Shown here piece after piece: positions 42,374 to 53,531 of a stretch of DNA of 64,000 bases. Origin of the DNA: Paraburkholderia sartisoli (GTDB lineage Bacteria > Pseudomonadota > Gammaproteobacteria > Burkholderiales > Burkholderiaceae); contig NZ_FNRQ01000007.1 in the NCBI RefSeq assembly GCF_900107685.1, positions 333,080 through 397,079 on the forward strand. The letters are read 5' to 3'. Position numbers and translations under genes: made by a program. The notes under the pieces are model-generated. The model was not told the origin of the DNA. It saw only the letters and a program-made list of their open reading frames with translations, and did no database searches. The first letter of the stretch is position 1. Each line of letters starts with the position of its first letter.

Positions 42374-42698
42374 TATCGCTTGCCGTGTGGGTTGTTATTG
42401 CCGTTCGATGCTAACGGCAACGACAACCAGGCGGACACAGTATCAGTGAACGCAACGGCCAGCGGCCACCGGAAGGTGGCCGTTTTGCTATCCGGCTGTC
42501 CGGCAGTTTTTCGCGCCGCCGCGTTGCACAAAAATCGACGCATGAGACCGTAAGGATTTACCCGAATGCAATAAAGTATCGGTCAGCGGCTTTAATTTCA
42601 GTGGTGATATCTGCCCGACAGGGCTAACTTTCATCCATGGCGGAGCGCGACACGGTGCATGCGAACCGCCCGAAAAAAATGGATCGGGAGGAAGACAG
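42374..42698. other. Intergenic region between metE and the AraC-family regulator
   Basis: 325 bases with the metE terminator at 42463-42486 and a promoter region for the AraC gene. There is a ribosome binding site GGGAGGAAGACAG directly before 42699. I see no gene or obvious operator in the rest. Confidence 0.6.
42463..42486 (+). terminator. Rho-independent terminator of metE
   Basis: A perfect 8-bp stem (42463-42470 with 42475-42482) with a GGAA tetraloop is followed by TTTT. Confidence 0.85.
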
Positions 42699-43646
42699 AT
42701 GCACACCATTCGGGCTGCCAGCGCGCACACGGATACCCGTCGCGCCAGAATCGTCCAGCCCGATCTGGAACTGGTCGCCGTGCCGCGCGATGAGTCGTTC
42801 AAGGTGTGGTCGCATGGTTACCCGTATCGCACGGTGCGCTGGCACTTCCACCCCGAATACGAAATCCAGCTCGTTACGTCGACGACGGGTAAATACTTCG
42901 TCGGCGATTACATCGGTGACTTCGCGCCTGGCAATCTCGTGATGACGGGACCGAACCTGCCGCACAACTGGGTCAGCAATGTGCCGCGAGGCGAGCATGT
43001 GGATGAACGTTGCCTCATCCTGCAATTCGATGCCGGGTTTGTCGCGCGCGCCGTCGACGTGTTCCCGGAGATCAGGCGCGTGGAATCCCTGCTCGATGCG
43101 TCGGCGTGGGGCGTGCTGTTCACACCAGAAACGGGCGCGGCCGCCGAACCGATCATGCGCGAGATGCTGGATGCACAAGGCGTGCGGCGCATCACCCTGT
43201 TTCTTGCGTTGCTCGACCTGCTCATGCAAGGCGTGGAGCCGGTGAAGCTGGCAAGCACCGCTCATCATGAGGACCCGACGCGCCATGCCGAGACCCGCAT
43301 CAATCATGTGCTGGCCTATATCGGCAGGAACCTGTCGCAAGCGCTGCGCGAGATGGATCTGGCCGAACTCACGGGACAAAGTGTCAGCGCCTTCTCACGA
43401 TATTTCCGGCGGCATACCGGCGTGCCGTTCGTGCAGTACGTGAACCGGCTGCGCATCAATCTCGCGTGCCAGTTGCTGATGTCGGACGAGCTGAATATCA
43501 CGGACATCTGCTACAAGGTCGGCTTCAACAACCTCTCGAATTTTAACCGGCAGTTCCTGCTGCAAAAGGCCATGTCACCTTCTCGATGGCGCGCATATCA
43601 GCACCTCAATGCCGCCAGCGCGATCGAATCGACTGACACCGTCTGA
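42699..43646 (+). CDS. AraC-family transcriptional regulator
   Basis: A 315-residue regulator. The N-terminal cupin-like sensing domain includes VRWHFHPEYEIQLVTSTTGKYFVGDYIG and TGPNLPHNW. The C-terminal double HTH spans about residues 205-305 (LREMDLAELTGQSVSAFSRYFRRHTGVPFVQYVNRLRINLAC, then ITDICYKVGFNNLSNFNRQFL). The ATG at 42699 follows GGGAGGAAG. It precedes the ribitol-type ABC/kinase operon by 177 bp on the same strand and is its likely activator, probably sensing a pentitol or pentulose. Confidence 0.93.
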   Translation: MHTIRAASAHTDTRRARIVQPDLELVAVPRDESFKVWSHGYPYRTVRWHFHPEYEIQLVTSTTGKYFVGDYIGDFAPGNLVMTGPNLPHNWVSNVPRGEHVDERCLILQFDAGFVARAVDVFPEIRRVESLLDASAWGVLFTPETGAAAEPIMREMLDAQGVRRITLFLALLDLLMQGVEPVKLASTAHHEDPTRHAETRINHVLAYIGRNLSQALREMDLAELTGQSVSAFSRYFRRHTGVPFVQYVNRLRINLACQLLMSDELNITDICYKVGFNNLSNFNRQFLLQKAMSPSRWRAYQHLNAASAIESTDTV

Positions 43647-43823
43647 ATGAATATGTTTCGCATCACCAGGTATACGAACATTGGCGCCCACGCAGATCAA
43701 TCGTAGAACGGGCGCTTTTCCGGGCACCGCTACCCGAACTCACGAAGTGCAACACGAAGCCTCACCCGCGGCTCATCCACGGCAGCACCCACGCCGGAAC
43801 CTTACTAAAAACGGAGACACTCG

Positions 43824-44882
43824 ATGACCAGCCTTTCGAACCAACTGATCCGCGCCAGCGCGCTAAGCCTCAGCCTGATGAGCGCCACGGCGGCCATGGC
43901 CGCGCCCAGTGGCACGGTTGCCTTCCTGATGCCCGACCAGGCGTCGACGCGTTACGAACAGCACGACTTCCCCGGCTTCAAGGCGGAAATGAGCAAGCTC
44001 TGCCCCGACTGCAAGGTGCTCTACCAGAATGCCAATGCCGACGTCGCCACGCAGCAGCAGCAGTTCAACTCGGTGATCGCGCAGGGCGCGAAGGTGATCG
44101 TCCTCGACCCGGTGGACTCGACGGCTGCGGCGTCTCTCGTCCATATGGCGCAGAGCCAGGGTATCAAGGTGATCGCGTATGACCGCCCTGTTCCTTCGAC
44201 GCCGGCCAACTACTACGTGTCGTTCGACAACGAAAACATCGGCCGCGCCATCGCGCAGTCGCTCGTCCAGCACCTGAAGGACACGGGCGTGCCGACCAGC
44301 AAGGGCGGCGTGCTCGAGGTCAACGGTTCGCCGACCGACGCGGCGGCGGGGCTGATCAAAAAGGGCATCCATTCCGGCTTGCAGGGCAGCGGCTACAAGA
44401 CGCTGGCCGAATACGACACGCCGGACTGGGCGCCGCCGAAGGCACAACAGTGGGTCAGCGGCCAGATCACCCGCTTCGGTTCGCAGATTGTCGGCGTCGT
44501 GGCCGCCAACGACGGCACGGGCGGCGGCGCCATCGCGGCGTTCAAGGCGGCGGGCGTGAACCCGGTGCCGCCCGTGACCGGCAACGACGCGACGATCGCA
44601 GGGCTGCAACTGATCATCGCCGGCGACGAATACAACACGATCCTGAAGCCGAGCGAGATCGTCGCGGCGGCGGCGGCGAAGGTGGCCGTCGGCTTCCTGT
44701 CCGGCCAGACCCCGAAGGGTGAAACGACGCTCTTCAACACGCCGTCCCAGCTCTTCAAGCCGGCCGTCATCACGGCGAAGAACCTCAAGGCGGAAGTGGT
44801 CGACAAGGGCTTCGCGAGCGCGAAGGACCTGTGTATCGACCGCTATGCCGAAGGGTGCAAGAAGCTGGGCATCACGAACTGA
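43824..44882 (+). CDS. Sugar/polyol ABC transporter substrate-binding protein, XylF/RbsB class
   Basis: A 352-residue exported protein of peripla_BP_4 type. A signal peptide (about 1-26, ending AAMA) is followed by VAFLMPDQASTRYEQHDFPGFKAEM and VIVLDPVDSTAAASLV, as in XylF. It binds a pentose or pentitol in the periplasm for the ABC transporter that follows. ATG 43824 has CGGAGACA upstream. A strong hairpin separates it from the ATPase gene, as often seen for binding proteins needed in excess. Confidence 0.9.
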   Translation: MTSLSNQLIRASALSLSLMSATAAMAAPSGTVAFLMPDQASTRYEQHDFPGFKAEMSKLCPDCKVLYQNANADVATQQQQFNSVIAQGAKVIVLDPVDSTAAASLVHMAQSQGIKVIAYDRPVPSTPANYYVSFDNENIGRAIAQSLVQHLKDTGVPTSKGGVLEVNGSPTDAAAGLIKKGIHSGLQGSGYKTLAEYDTPDWAPPKAQQWVSGQITRFGSQIVGVVAANDGTGGGAIAAFKAAGVNPVPPVTGNDATIAGLQLIIAGDEYNTILKPSEIVAAAAAKVAVGFLSGQTPKGETTLFNTPSQLFKPAVITAKNLKAEVVDKGFASAKDLCIDRYAEGCKKLGITN

Positions 44883-44912
44883 TCCGGCGCCGAACTGACG
44901 CAAACTCCGGAC

Positions 44913-44940
44913 GGGGCCCGGCGCGTGCCGGGCCCCTTTA
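44913..44940 (+). terminator. Intercistronic hairpin after the pentitol binding protein
   Basis: A perfect 10-bp GC stem (44913-44922 with 44927-44936) with the loop GCGT is followed by TTTA. It lies between the binding-protein and ATPase genes and probably attenuates or stabilises rather than stopping all transcription. Confidence 0.75.
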
Positions 44941-44962
44941 CTCATCATGAGGTATCCGTCAA

Positions 44963-45766
44963 ATGACTGACAACTCCACAACACGATCCGGGCCCGGCGA
45001 GCTGGTGCTGAGCCTGCGCGGCGTCTCGAAGAACTTCGGAGCGGTCTCGGCGCTGACGGACATCGAGCTTGACGTGCATGCCGGCGAAGTCGTCGCGCTG
45101 GTGGGCGACAACGGCGCCGGAAAATCGACGCTGGTGAAGGTGCTCGCCGGCGTCCATCAACCCAGCGCCGGCTCGATCACGTTTCGCGGCCAGCCGGTCA
45201 CGCTGACCAATCCGGGCGCGGCGCTCGATCTCGGCATCGCCACGGTGTTCCAGGACCTCGCCTTGTGCGAAAACCTCGACGTCGTCGCGAACATCTATCT
45301 CGGGCGCGAGCTGAATCCGCTGCGCCTCGACGAGGTCGCCATGGAGGTGAAGGCCTGGACACTTCTGAACGAACTGTCGGCACGCATCCCGAGCGTGCGT
45401 GACGTCGTCGCGTCACTGTCGGGCGGGCAGCGCCAGACCGTAGCGATCGCGCGCTCGCTGCTGCTCGACCCGAAGCTGATCATGCTCGACGAGCCGACGG
45501 CGGCGCTCGGCGTGGCGCAGACCGCCGAGGTGCTGAACCTGATCGAGCGGGTCCGCGACCGCGGCCACGCGGTCATCATGATCAGCCACAACATGGAGGA
45601 CGTCCGCGCCGTGGCGGACCGCATCGTGGTGCTGCGGCTCGGCCGCAACAACGGTGTCTTCTATCCCGACTCGTCGAATGAAGAACTGGTGGCCGCCATC
45701 ACCGGCGCGACCGAAAACGCTGTGTCACGTCGCGCCGGCCGTCGCCAGGCCGAACAGGGCGCCTGA
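44963..45766 (+). CDS. Sugar/polyol ABC transporter ATP-binding protein
   Basis: A 267-residue single-domain ABC ATPase: Walker A GDNGAGKST, Q-loop in VFQDLALCENLDVVANIYLG, signature LSGGQRQTVAIARSL, Walker B LIMLDEPTAALG and switch MISHN. Sugar ATPases of the RbsA/XylG class usually carry two such domains (about 500 residues); a single-domain form is typical of the FrcA-like subgroup. It energises the permease encoded 14 bp downstream. Confidence 0.92.
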   Translation: MTDNSTTRSGPGELVLSLRGVSKNFGAVSALTDIELDVHAGEVVALVGDNGAGKSTLVKVLAGVHQPSAGSITFRGQPVTLTNPGAALDLGIATVFQDLALCENLDVVANIYLGRELNPLRLDEVAMEVKAWTLLNELSARIPSVRDVVASLSGGQRQTVAIARSLLLDPKLIMLDEPTAALGVAQTAEVLNLIERVRDRGHAVIMISHNMEDVRAVADRIVVLRLGRNNGVFYPDSSNEELVAAITGATENAVSRRAGRRQAEQGA

Positions 45767-45780
45767 ACCAAGGAACGATC

Positions 45781-47064
45781 ATGAGCAACGAAATCAAAGA
45801 CGGCTCCCCGCCCGAAACGCAAGGCGCGCCGCAGCCGTCCACGCTCCTCGACCGCAGCGATGTCCGCGTCAAGCACGTAACAGGAATTGGCGACACCGTC
45901 GCCGCCTTCTTTGCACGGGTGCGCTCGGGCGATCTGGGCGCGCTGCCGGTCATCGCGGGCCTGATCATCATCTGGACCGTGTTCACCAGCCTGAATCCGG
46001 TGTTCCTCTCGGCCGACAATCTGGTGAACCTGCTGTTCGACTGCTCGACGGTCGGCGTGATCTCGCTCGGCATCGTCTGCGTGCTGATGGTCGGGCAGAT
46101 CGACCTGTCGGTGGGCTCGATGAGCGGCTTCGCTTCGGCGCTCGTCGGCATGCTGTGGGTCAATCACGGCTGGCCGGTGCTGCTCGCGATCGTCGCCGCC
46201 GTCGCCGTGGGCGCGCTCGTCGGCGTCCTGTACGCGGTGCTGCTCAACCGCCTCGGCATGCCGAGCTTCGTCGCGACGCTCGCCGGGCTGCTGGCGATCC
46301 TCGGCTTGCAGCTCTATGTGCTCGGCGCCACCGGATCGATCAACCTGCCGTACGGTTCGGCGATGGTGAACCTCGGGCAGCTCATCATCATCCCCGCTGT
46401 CGTTTCCTACCTCCTTGCGCTGGCGCCGGGTGTCGTGATGCTGGTGCTCGGGTTGCGCATACGCGAGCGCCGCAGTGCGTCCCATCTCTCGGCGCCCTCG
46501 GTGAGCAGCCTGCTCGTGCGCAGCGTGGCCATCACCGTGCTGCTGGAAGCGGTGGTTGCCTACCTTAACCAGGGACGCGGCGTTCCGCTGATGTTCGGTG
46601 TTTTCCTCGGCATCGCGGTCGCGATGGACTACGCGCTCAAGCGGACGCGCTGGGGCCGCTCGATGCACGCGGTCGGCGGCAATCACGAGGCCGCGAGGCG
46701 GGCCGGCATCAAGGTCGACGCCATCTACACCAGCGCCTTTGTGCTGTGCGCCAGTCTCGCCGCGCTCGGCGGCGTGCTGACGGCGGCGCGGCTCGCCTCG
46801 GCGAGCCAGCAGGCCGGCAGCGGCGACGTGAACCTGAACGCCATCGCGGCGGCCGTGATCGGCGGCACGAGTCTCTTCGGTGGACGCGGCAGCGCGTATT
46901 CGGCGGTGCTGGGGATTATCGTGATCCAGTCGATTGCCAGCGGCTTGACGCTGCTGAACCTGTCGTCGTCGCTGCGCTTCATGATCACCGGCGCGGTGCT
47001 GGCGATCGCGGTGATCGTCGATTCGCTCGCCCGGCAGTCGCGTGTGTCGCATGGCCGCGCGTGA
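45781..47064 (+). CDS. Sugar/polyol ABC transporter permease, XylH/RbsC-like
   Basis: A 427-residue polytopic protein of the BPD_transp_2 family, with VGVISLGIVCVLMVGQIDLSVGSMSG (the family signature) near residues 90-115, RRAGIKVDAIYTSAFVLCASLAALGG and IAAAVIGGTSLFGGRGSAYSAVLG. A polar N-terminus of about 55 residues precedes the first helix. Length is like XylH (about 390-430) rather than RbsC. ATG 45781 has CAAGGAACG upstream. Confidence 0.92.
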   Translation: MSNEIKDGSPPETQGAPQPSTLLDRSDVRVKHVTGIGDTVAAFFARVRSGDLGALPVIAGLIIIWTVFTSLNPVFLSADNLVNLLFDCSTVGVISLGIVCVLMVGQIDLSVGSMSGFASALVGMLWVNHGWPVLLAIVAAVAVGALVGVLYAVLLNRLGMPSFVATLAGLLAILGLQLYVLGATGSINLPYGSAMVNLGQLIIIPAVVSYLLALAPGVVMLVLGLRIRERRSASHLSAPSVSSLLVRSVAITVLLEAVVAYLNQGRGVPLMFGVFLGIAVAMDYALKRTRWGRSMHAVGGNHEAARRAGIKVDAIYTSAFVLCASLAALGGVLTAARLASASQQAGSGDVNLNAIAAAVIGGTSLFGGRGSAYSAVLGIIVIQSIASGLTLLNLSSSLRFMITGAVLAIAVIVDSLARQSRVSHGRA

Positions 47065-47106
47065 TTCGATCAATACAGCAATCGTCTTGCATTGGAGATG
47101 TATTAA

Positions 47107-47835
47107 ATGACTGAATCCTTGAAGGGAAAAATTGCCGCCATCACGGGTGCGGCATCCGGTATCGGTCTCGCGTGTACGCGCGCGCTGATCGCGGAAGGCG
47201 TGAAGGTCGTTCTGATCGACCGTGCAGAAGACAGGCTCACGTCACTCTGCGCGGAACTGGGTCCGAACGCGCTGCCACTGGTCGTCGACCTGCTGAAGCC
47301 GTCGGAGGTCTCCGCGATGCTGCCGAAAATCCTTGCTCTCGCCGGCGGCCTCGACATCTTCCACGCGAATGCCGGCGCCTACGTCGGCGGCGAAGTGGTG
47401 GACGGCAATCCGGACGAGTGGGACCGCGTGCTCAACCTGAACATCAACGCCGCGTTTCGCTCGGTTCACGCCGTGCTGCCGCATCTGGTCGCGCAGAAGT
47501 CAGGCGACATCATCTTCACCAGCTCCATCGCGGGGATGGTTCCCGTCGTGTGGGAACCGATCTACACCGCCTCGAAATTCGCGGTGCAGGCCTTCGTTCA
47601 CACGACCCGGCGGCAGCTCTCGAAACATGGCGTGCGTGTCGGCGGAGTGTTGCCCGGTCCGGTCGTCACCGCGTTGCTCGACGACTGGCCAAAGGCGAAG
47701 ATGGACGAGGCGCTCGCCTCGGGCAGCCTGATGCAGCCCGGAGAAGTCGCCGATGCGGTGCTCTTCATGCTGACCCGGCCGCGCAACGTGACCATTCGCG
47801 ATATCGTGATCCTTCCGAACAGCGTCGATCTCTGA
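47107..47835 (+). CDS. SDR polyol dehydrogenase, probable ribitol 2-dehydrogenase
   Basis: A 242-residue SDR with TGAASGIGLACTRALI (cofactor motif), HANAG and the catalytic set in FTSSIAGMVPVVWEPIYTASK. Its place between a polyol ABC transporter and a D-ribulokinase-like FGGY enzyme fits oxidation of ribitol to D-ribulose. D-arabinitol is an alternative substrate. ATG 47107 has TGGAGATG upstream; the kinase follows after 27 bp. Confidence 0.87.
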   Translation: MTESLKGKIAAITGAASGIGLACTRALIAEGVKVVLIDRAEDRLTSLCAELGPNALPLVVDLLKPSEVSAMLPKILALAGGLDIFHANAGAYVGGEVVDGNPDEWDRVLNLNINAAFRSVHAVLPHLVAQKSGDIIFTSSIAGMVPVVWEPIYTASKFAVQAFVHTTRRQLSKHGVRVGGVLPGPVVTALLDDWPKAKMDEALASGSLMQPGEVADAVLFMLTRPRNVTIRDIVILPNSVDL

Positions 47836-47862
47836 AACGCCTCACATCACTGACAGTGAGCT

Positions 47863-49497
47863 ATGACCTCAGAAAACCCAACCTCCGGCACAGCCGGCAG
47901 CACGCGTTATGTCATCGGTGTTGACGTCGGCACGGGCAGCGCCCGCGCCGGAATTTTCGACGTTGCCGGGCACATGGTGGCGTCGGCCAAACGTGACATC
48001 ACGTTGTTCCATGCGAGCGGCTCCATCGTCGAGCAGTCGAGCGGCGAGATCTGGAACGCCGTCTGCGATTCGGTGAAGGAGGCGCTGTCGCAGGCTAAGG
48101 TGTCGCCCGATCAGGTCGCCGGCATCGGGTTCGACGCCACCTGCTCGCTCGTCGTGCTGGGCGCGGGCGGCCAGCCGTTGCCCGTCGGCCCCTCGGAGCA
48201 GGCCGGGCGCGACATCATCGTGTGGATGGATCACCGCGCCGTGGAGCAGGCCGAGCGCATCAACGCGACGGGCCACGCGGTGCTGAAATTCGTCGGCGGC
48301 AAGATCTCGCCGGAAATGGAGACGCCGAAGCTGCTATGGCTTCTCGAGAACAGGCCGGCCGTGTTCGAGGCGGCATGGCAGTTCTTCGACCTGACCGACT
48401 TCCTGACCTGGCGCGCGACCGGGGACCTGTCCAGATCCACCTGCACGGTGACGTGCAAATGGACCTATCTGGCGCACGAGCGACGCTGGGACGAGAGCTA
48501 CTTCCGCACCGTCGGCCTCGGCGTGCTGGCGGACGAGGGCTTTGCGCGCATCGGCGAGCGCGTCGTCGACGCGGGAACGCCGCTCGGCAGCGGACTGACG
48601 GCACAAGCCGCCGCGGAGCTCGGCCTGCGCACCGGAACGCCGGTCGCCACGGGCGTGATCGATGCCCATGCCGGCGGGATCGGCACGGTAGGCGCCGATG
48701 GGCAACCCGAGTCGTGCCTTGGCTACGTCTTCGGCACGTCATCATGCACGATGACGACGACCCGCAGTCCGGTCTTCGTGCCTGGCGTGTGGGGCCCTTA
48801 TTTTTCGGCGATGGTGCCGGATGCGTGGCTCAACGAGGGTGGGCAGTCGGTGGCCGGCGCGGCGATCGAACGGCTGCTCTCGATGCACCCCGCTGCCCCG
48901 GATGCCCAACGCCAGGCGGAACAGTCGGGCCAGTCGCTGCCGGTGAGGCTCGCCAGTCTCGCGGCACAGGCGGCGCATGGTTCATCGGAGGCGGTGTTGC
49001 TGGCGAACGGGCTGCATGTCGTCCCGGAGTTCCTCGGCAACCGCGCGCCGTTCGCCGATCCCCACGCGAGAGCGGTGATCGCGGGCCTGAGCATGGAAGA
49101 CGACCTGAATAGTCTGGTCGCCCTCTACATTGCCGGCATCTGCAGTATCGGTTACGGCCTTCGCCAGATCATCGAAACACAGGCGACGGCCGGCGCACCG
49201 ATCCAGTGTGTCGTGATCAGCGGCGGCGCGGGGCGGCTCGATCTCGTCCGGCAACTGCTCGCGGATGCGACGGGAAAGCCTCTCCTCGCCACGCAGGCGG
49301 AAGATCCGGTCCTCCTCGGCTCCGCGATGCTGGGCGGCGTGGCGGGCGGCCTGTTCGACGACGTGCGCTCGGCGATGGCCGGAATGTCGCATATCAGCAA
49401 AACCTACGAGCCGGCCGCAGGCGACATCGCGGCACTGCACGACGCACGGTTTCTCGCCTTCACGAAGTTGCAGGGCGTGGCGAGAGAAATCCGCTAG
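47863..49497 (+). CDS. FGGY-family carbohydrate kinase, D-ribulokinase-like
   Basis: A 544-residue FGGY kinase. VIGVDVGTGSARAGIFDVAG is the phosphate-1 motif; IVWMDHRAVEQAERINATGH, FVGGKISPEMETPKLLWL and TDFLTWRATGD match the D-ribulokinase subgroup (eukaryotic FGGY/YDR109C type). ISGGAGRLDLVRQLLADATGKPL is the C-terminal signature. It would phosphorylate D-ribulose to D-ribulose 5-phosphate, completing a ribitol pathway with the upstream dehydrogenase. It converges on the MFS gene, overlapping it by 4 bp. Confidence 0.9.
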   Translation: MTSENPTSGTAGSTRYVIGVDVGTGSARAGIFDVAGHMVASAKRDITLFHASGSIVEQSSGEIWNAVCDSVKEALSQAKVSPDQVAGIGFDATCSLVVLGAGGQPLPVGPSEQAGRDIIVWMDHRAVEQAERINATGHAVLKFVGGKISPEMETPKLLWLLENRPAVFEAAWQFFDLTDFLTWRATGDLSRSTCTVTCKWTYLAHERRWDESYFRTVGLGVLADEGFARIGERVVDAGTPLGSGLTAQAAAELGLRTGTPVATGVIDAHAGGIGTVGADGQPESCLGYVFGTSSCTMTTTRSPVFVPGVWGPYFSAMVPDAWLNEGGQSVAGAAIERLLSMHPAAPDAQRQAEQSGQSLPVRLASLAAQAAHGSSEAVLLANGLHVVPEFLGNRAPFADPHARAVIAGLSMEDDLNSLVALYIAGICSIGYGLRQIIETQATAGAPIQCVVISGGAGRLDLVRQLLADATGKPLLATQAEDPVLLGSAMLGGVAGGLFDDVRSAMAGMSHISKTYEPAAGDIAALHDARFLAFTKLQGVAREIR

Positions 49498-50807
49498 CGC
49501 CCGGCCCCCGCCACGCTCGCGCGCTTCGCACGACGCAGGATCGGCACCGTAATCGCCGCGAACAGCAGCAGGCATGACGCGGGAATCAGCATGGGCGCCT
49601 TCACGCTGCCGGTGGTCTCGCGAACCCACGGCACCAGATTCTGCGCAATGAAGCCGCCGATGTTGCCAAGCGAATTGATCGCCGCGATGCCTGCCGCGGC
49701 CTGCGCGCCGAACAGGAACTTCGAAGGCAGCGTCCAGAAGCACGGAATCAGCAGATACATGCAGGGCGCGCCGAAACAGAGGGCGGCGAAACGCAGCGTG
49801 TTGGTCGGCAGGAACACCGCGCTCAGGAAGCAGGCGACGCCGAGCAACGCCGCGACCAGCATCGCGACGACCGCGCGGTTACCGCCTCTTAGCTTCGAGG
49901 GCAGCCACGCCAGCACGATGGTCGCCATCAGCCACGGAATGATGTTCAGCAGGCCGTTGGTCGTGTTGCTGACGCCAAACCCCTTGACCAGCGTCGGCAA
50001 CCAGTAGCTCACGCCGTACACGGAAATGGATAGCATCATGTAGTACAGCGCCATGCCGATCACGCGCGGCTGCACCAGCACGCTGAGCAGCGAAGCATGA
50101 CCGGAACCGGATACCTTCGCCTGCGCGCGCTCGGCGGCGAGCGTCTGCGCGAGCCATTGCTTTTCGTCGGCGGCGAGGAATGTTGCCTGGTCCGGCGACG
50201 CGGGCAGCAGGAACAACACAACGAACGTGAGCAGGATCGACGGCATGCCCGTCACGAGGAAGACGAGTTGCCAGCCATGCAGGCCGGCGAATCCGCCCTT
50301 GTCGAGCAGCCAGCCGCAAATCGGCGCGCCGATCATGTTGCCGAGACTGCTGCCGACCGTGAAATATCCGAGCATCCGCACACGATGCCGCGCCGGAAAC
50401 CACAGCGTCAGATAGTAGATCACGCCCGGATACAGCCCCGCCTCCGAGGCGCCGAGCAGGAACCGCAGCACGTAAAACATCGGCGCGCTGCGGGTGAATG
50501 CGAGCAGCACGGTGACGACGCCCCAGCTGAGCATGATGCGGGCCATCCAGCGCGGCGCACCGTACTTGTGAAGCATCACGTTGCTGGGTACCTCGAACAG
50601 CAGATAGCCGATGAAAAACAGCGACGCGCCGAGTCCATAGGCCACTTCAGAAAGCCCCAGACTGCCGAGCATCTGCAGCTTGGCGAAGCTGATATTGGAG
50701 CGGTCGATGTACGCCACCAGATAAAGCACGCCGAGGAGCGGCATCAATCTGAGCGCCAGACGGTTAATCAGGCGCGCTTCGCCGATTGCCGGTGCAACGA
50801 TATTCAC
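49494..50807 (-). CDS. MFS transporter, anion:cation symporter family
   Basis: A 437-residue MFS carrier with about 12 helices. LRLMPLLGVLYLVAYIDRSNISFAKL at the N-terminus and the central RMLGYFTVGSSLGNMIGAPICGWLL are typical of the ACS group (organic and sugar acids, as in tartrate and phthalate carriers). I start it at a GTG (50807), set by AGGAGACACC; an upstream ATG lies in a basic, non-homologous extension. It ends the operon porin-dehydratase-RraA-like-MFS and probably brings in the sugar acid that the dehydratase uses. Confidence 0.9.
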   Translation of the reverse strand: MNIVAPAIGEARLINRLALRLMPLLGVLYLVAYIDRSNISFAKLQMLGSLGLSEVAYGLGASLFFIGYLLFEVPSNVMLHKYGAPRWMARIMLSWGVVTVLLAFTRSAPMFYVLRFLLGASEAGLYPGVIYYLTLWFPARHRVRMLGYFTVGSSLGNMIGAPICGWLLDKGGFAGLHGWQLVFLVTGMPSILLTFVVLFLLPASPDQATFLAADEKQWLAQTLAAERAQAKVSGSGHASLLSVLVQPRVIGMALYYMMLSISVYGVSYWLPTLVKGFGVSNTTNGLLNIIPWLMATIVLAWLPSKLRGGNRAVVAMLVAALLGVACFLSAVFLPTNTLRFAALCFGAPCMYLLIPCFWTLPSKFLFGAQAAAGIAAINSLGNIGGFIAQNLVPWVRETTGSVKAPMLIPASCLLLFAAITVPILRRAKRASVAGAGR

Positions 50808-50880
50808 GGTGTCTCCTGTGCCCGTCCTGTCCCCGCGGGCGATTGCTGTGGGACGCATCGGCAAGGCCTTCAGCGTCCTG

Positions 50881-51615
50881 TTATTTTTGCGCGAGCCATT
50901 GCGCGTAAGCGGCCAGCGTTTCTTCGTTCGGCGGGTACGTGCCGCGTAACGGCCGGCCTTCTTCGATGCGCTGCGAGATGAAAATCTCGAGCTGCTCCTG
51001 CTCGATCGAATCGCGCGCAACGCCTTCGGCCATTTCGCGCGGCACGATCACGACGCCGTCCACATCGGCGACGACGATGTCGCCCGGATACACCGCCACG
51101 CCGCCGCATGCGATCGGCACGTTCATGTCGACCGCATGATGTTTCGCCAGGTTCAGCGGCGCACTCGCGCCGGCGCACCACAGCGGCAGGCCGAGTTCCG
51201 CGATCGTGCCGCTGTCGCGCACCGGTCCGTCCGAGACCATGCCCGCGACGCCGCGTTTCGCGAGCCGCAGCGCGAGAATCGAGCCGACCGAAGCCACCGT
51301 GCGCTCGCCGCGGCAGTCCTGCACCAGCACGCTACCGGGCGGCGCGGTCTCGATCGCCTTGCGCTGCGGATGGTCAGGGTCCTGGAAAATCCCGACGTGG
51401 TCGATGTCCTCGCGCGCTGGAATGTTGCGCAGCGTGAACGCGGGGCCCACCAGGTTTGGCGCGCCCGGCTCCGGTTTGACGAGCGGCGCGACGCCCTGCA
51501 AAAACACGTTGCGCAGGCCACGCTTGAATAGCTGCGTGGTGAGCGTGGCCGTGCTGACGTGCCGGAGCTGCTCGAGCGTGGTGTCGCTGACGGTGATATC
51601 GGATGATGCAGTCAT
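50881..51615 (-). CDS. RraA-like / HMG aldolase-fold protein
   Basis: A 244-residue protein of the RraA (dimethylmenaquinone methyltransferase-like) family. LAKRGVAGMVSDGPVRDSGTIAELGLPLW contains the family's Arg-Asp pair, and GDIVVADVDGVVIVPREMAEGV is also diagnostic. Proteins of this fold include RNase E regulators and class II pyruvate aldolases. Next to a sugar-acid dehydratase, an aldolase-type or auxiliary role is more likely than RNase E control. ATG 51615 is 17 bp after the dehydratase stop. Confidence 0.87.
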   Translation of the reverse strand: MTASSDITVSDTTLEQLRHVSTATLTTQLFKRGLRNVFLQGVAPLVKPEPGAPNLVGPAFTLRNIPAREDIDHVGIFQDPDHPQRKAIETAPPGSVLVQDCRGERTVASVGSILALRLAKRGVAGMVSDGPVRDSGTIAELGLPLWCAGASAPLNLAKHHAVDMNVPIACGGVAVYPGDIVVADVDGVVIVPREMAEGVARDSIEQEQLEIFISQRIEEGRPLRGTYPPNEETLAAYAQWLAQK

Positions 51616-51632
51616 GAAGTGCTCTGAATGAG

Positions 51633-53453
<1,821 letters not shown>

Positions 53454-53531
53454 CTATGAGATATAAATTGCCGGTTCCGGGGCGCGATTCCGGCGAGGAT
53501 GCGCGAGCGCACCCTCGTGCGCCTCACCCGG

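Noticed and set aside
45661..47073. 470-codon minus-strand frame opposite the pentitol permease
   Set aside because: Composition is polar and repetitive; the plus strand has a clear permease with ribosome binding site and operon context.
53454..53531. Hairpin between porin and dehydratase genes as a terminator
   Set aside because: Only a 6-bp stem and no T run on the minus strand, so read-through from the porin promoter is assumed.
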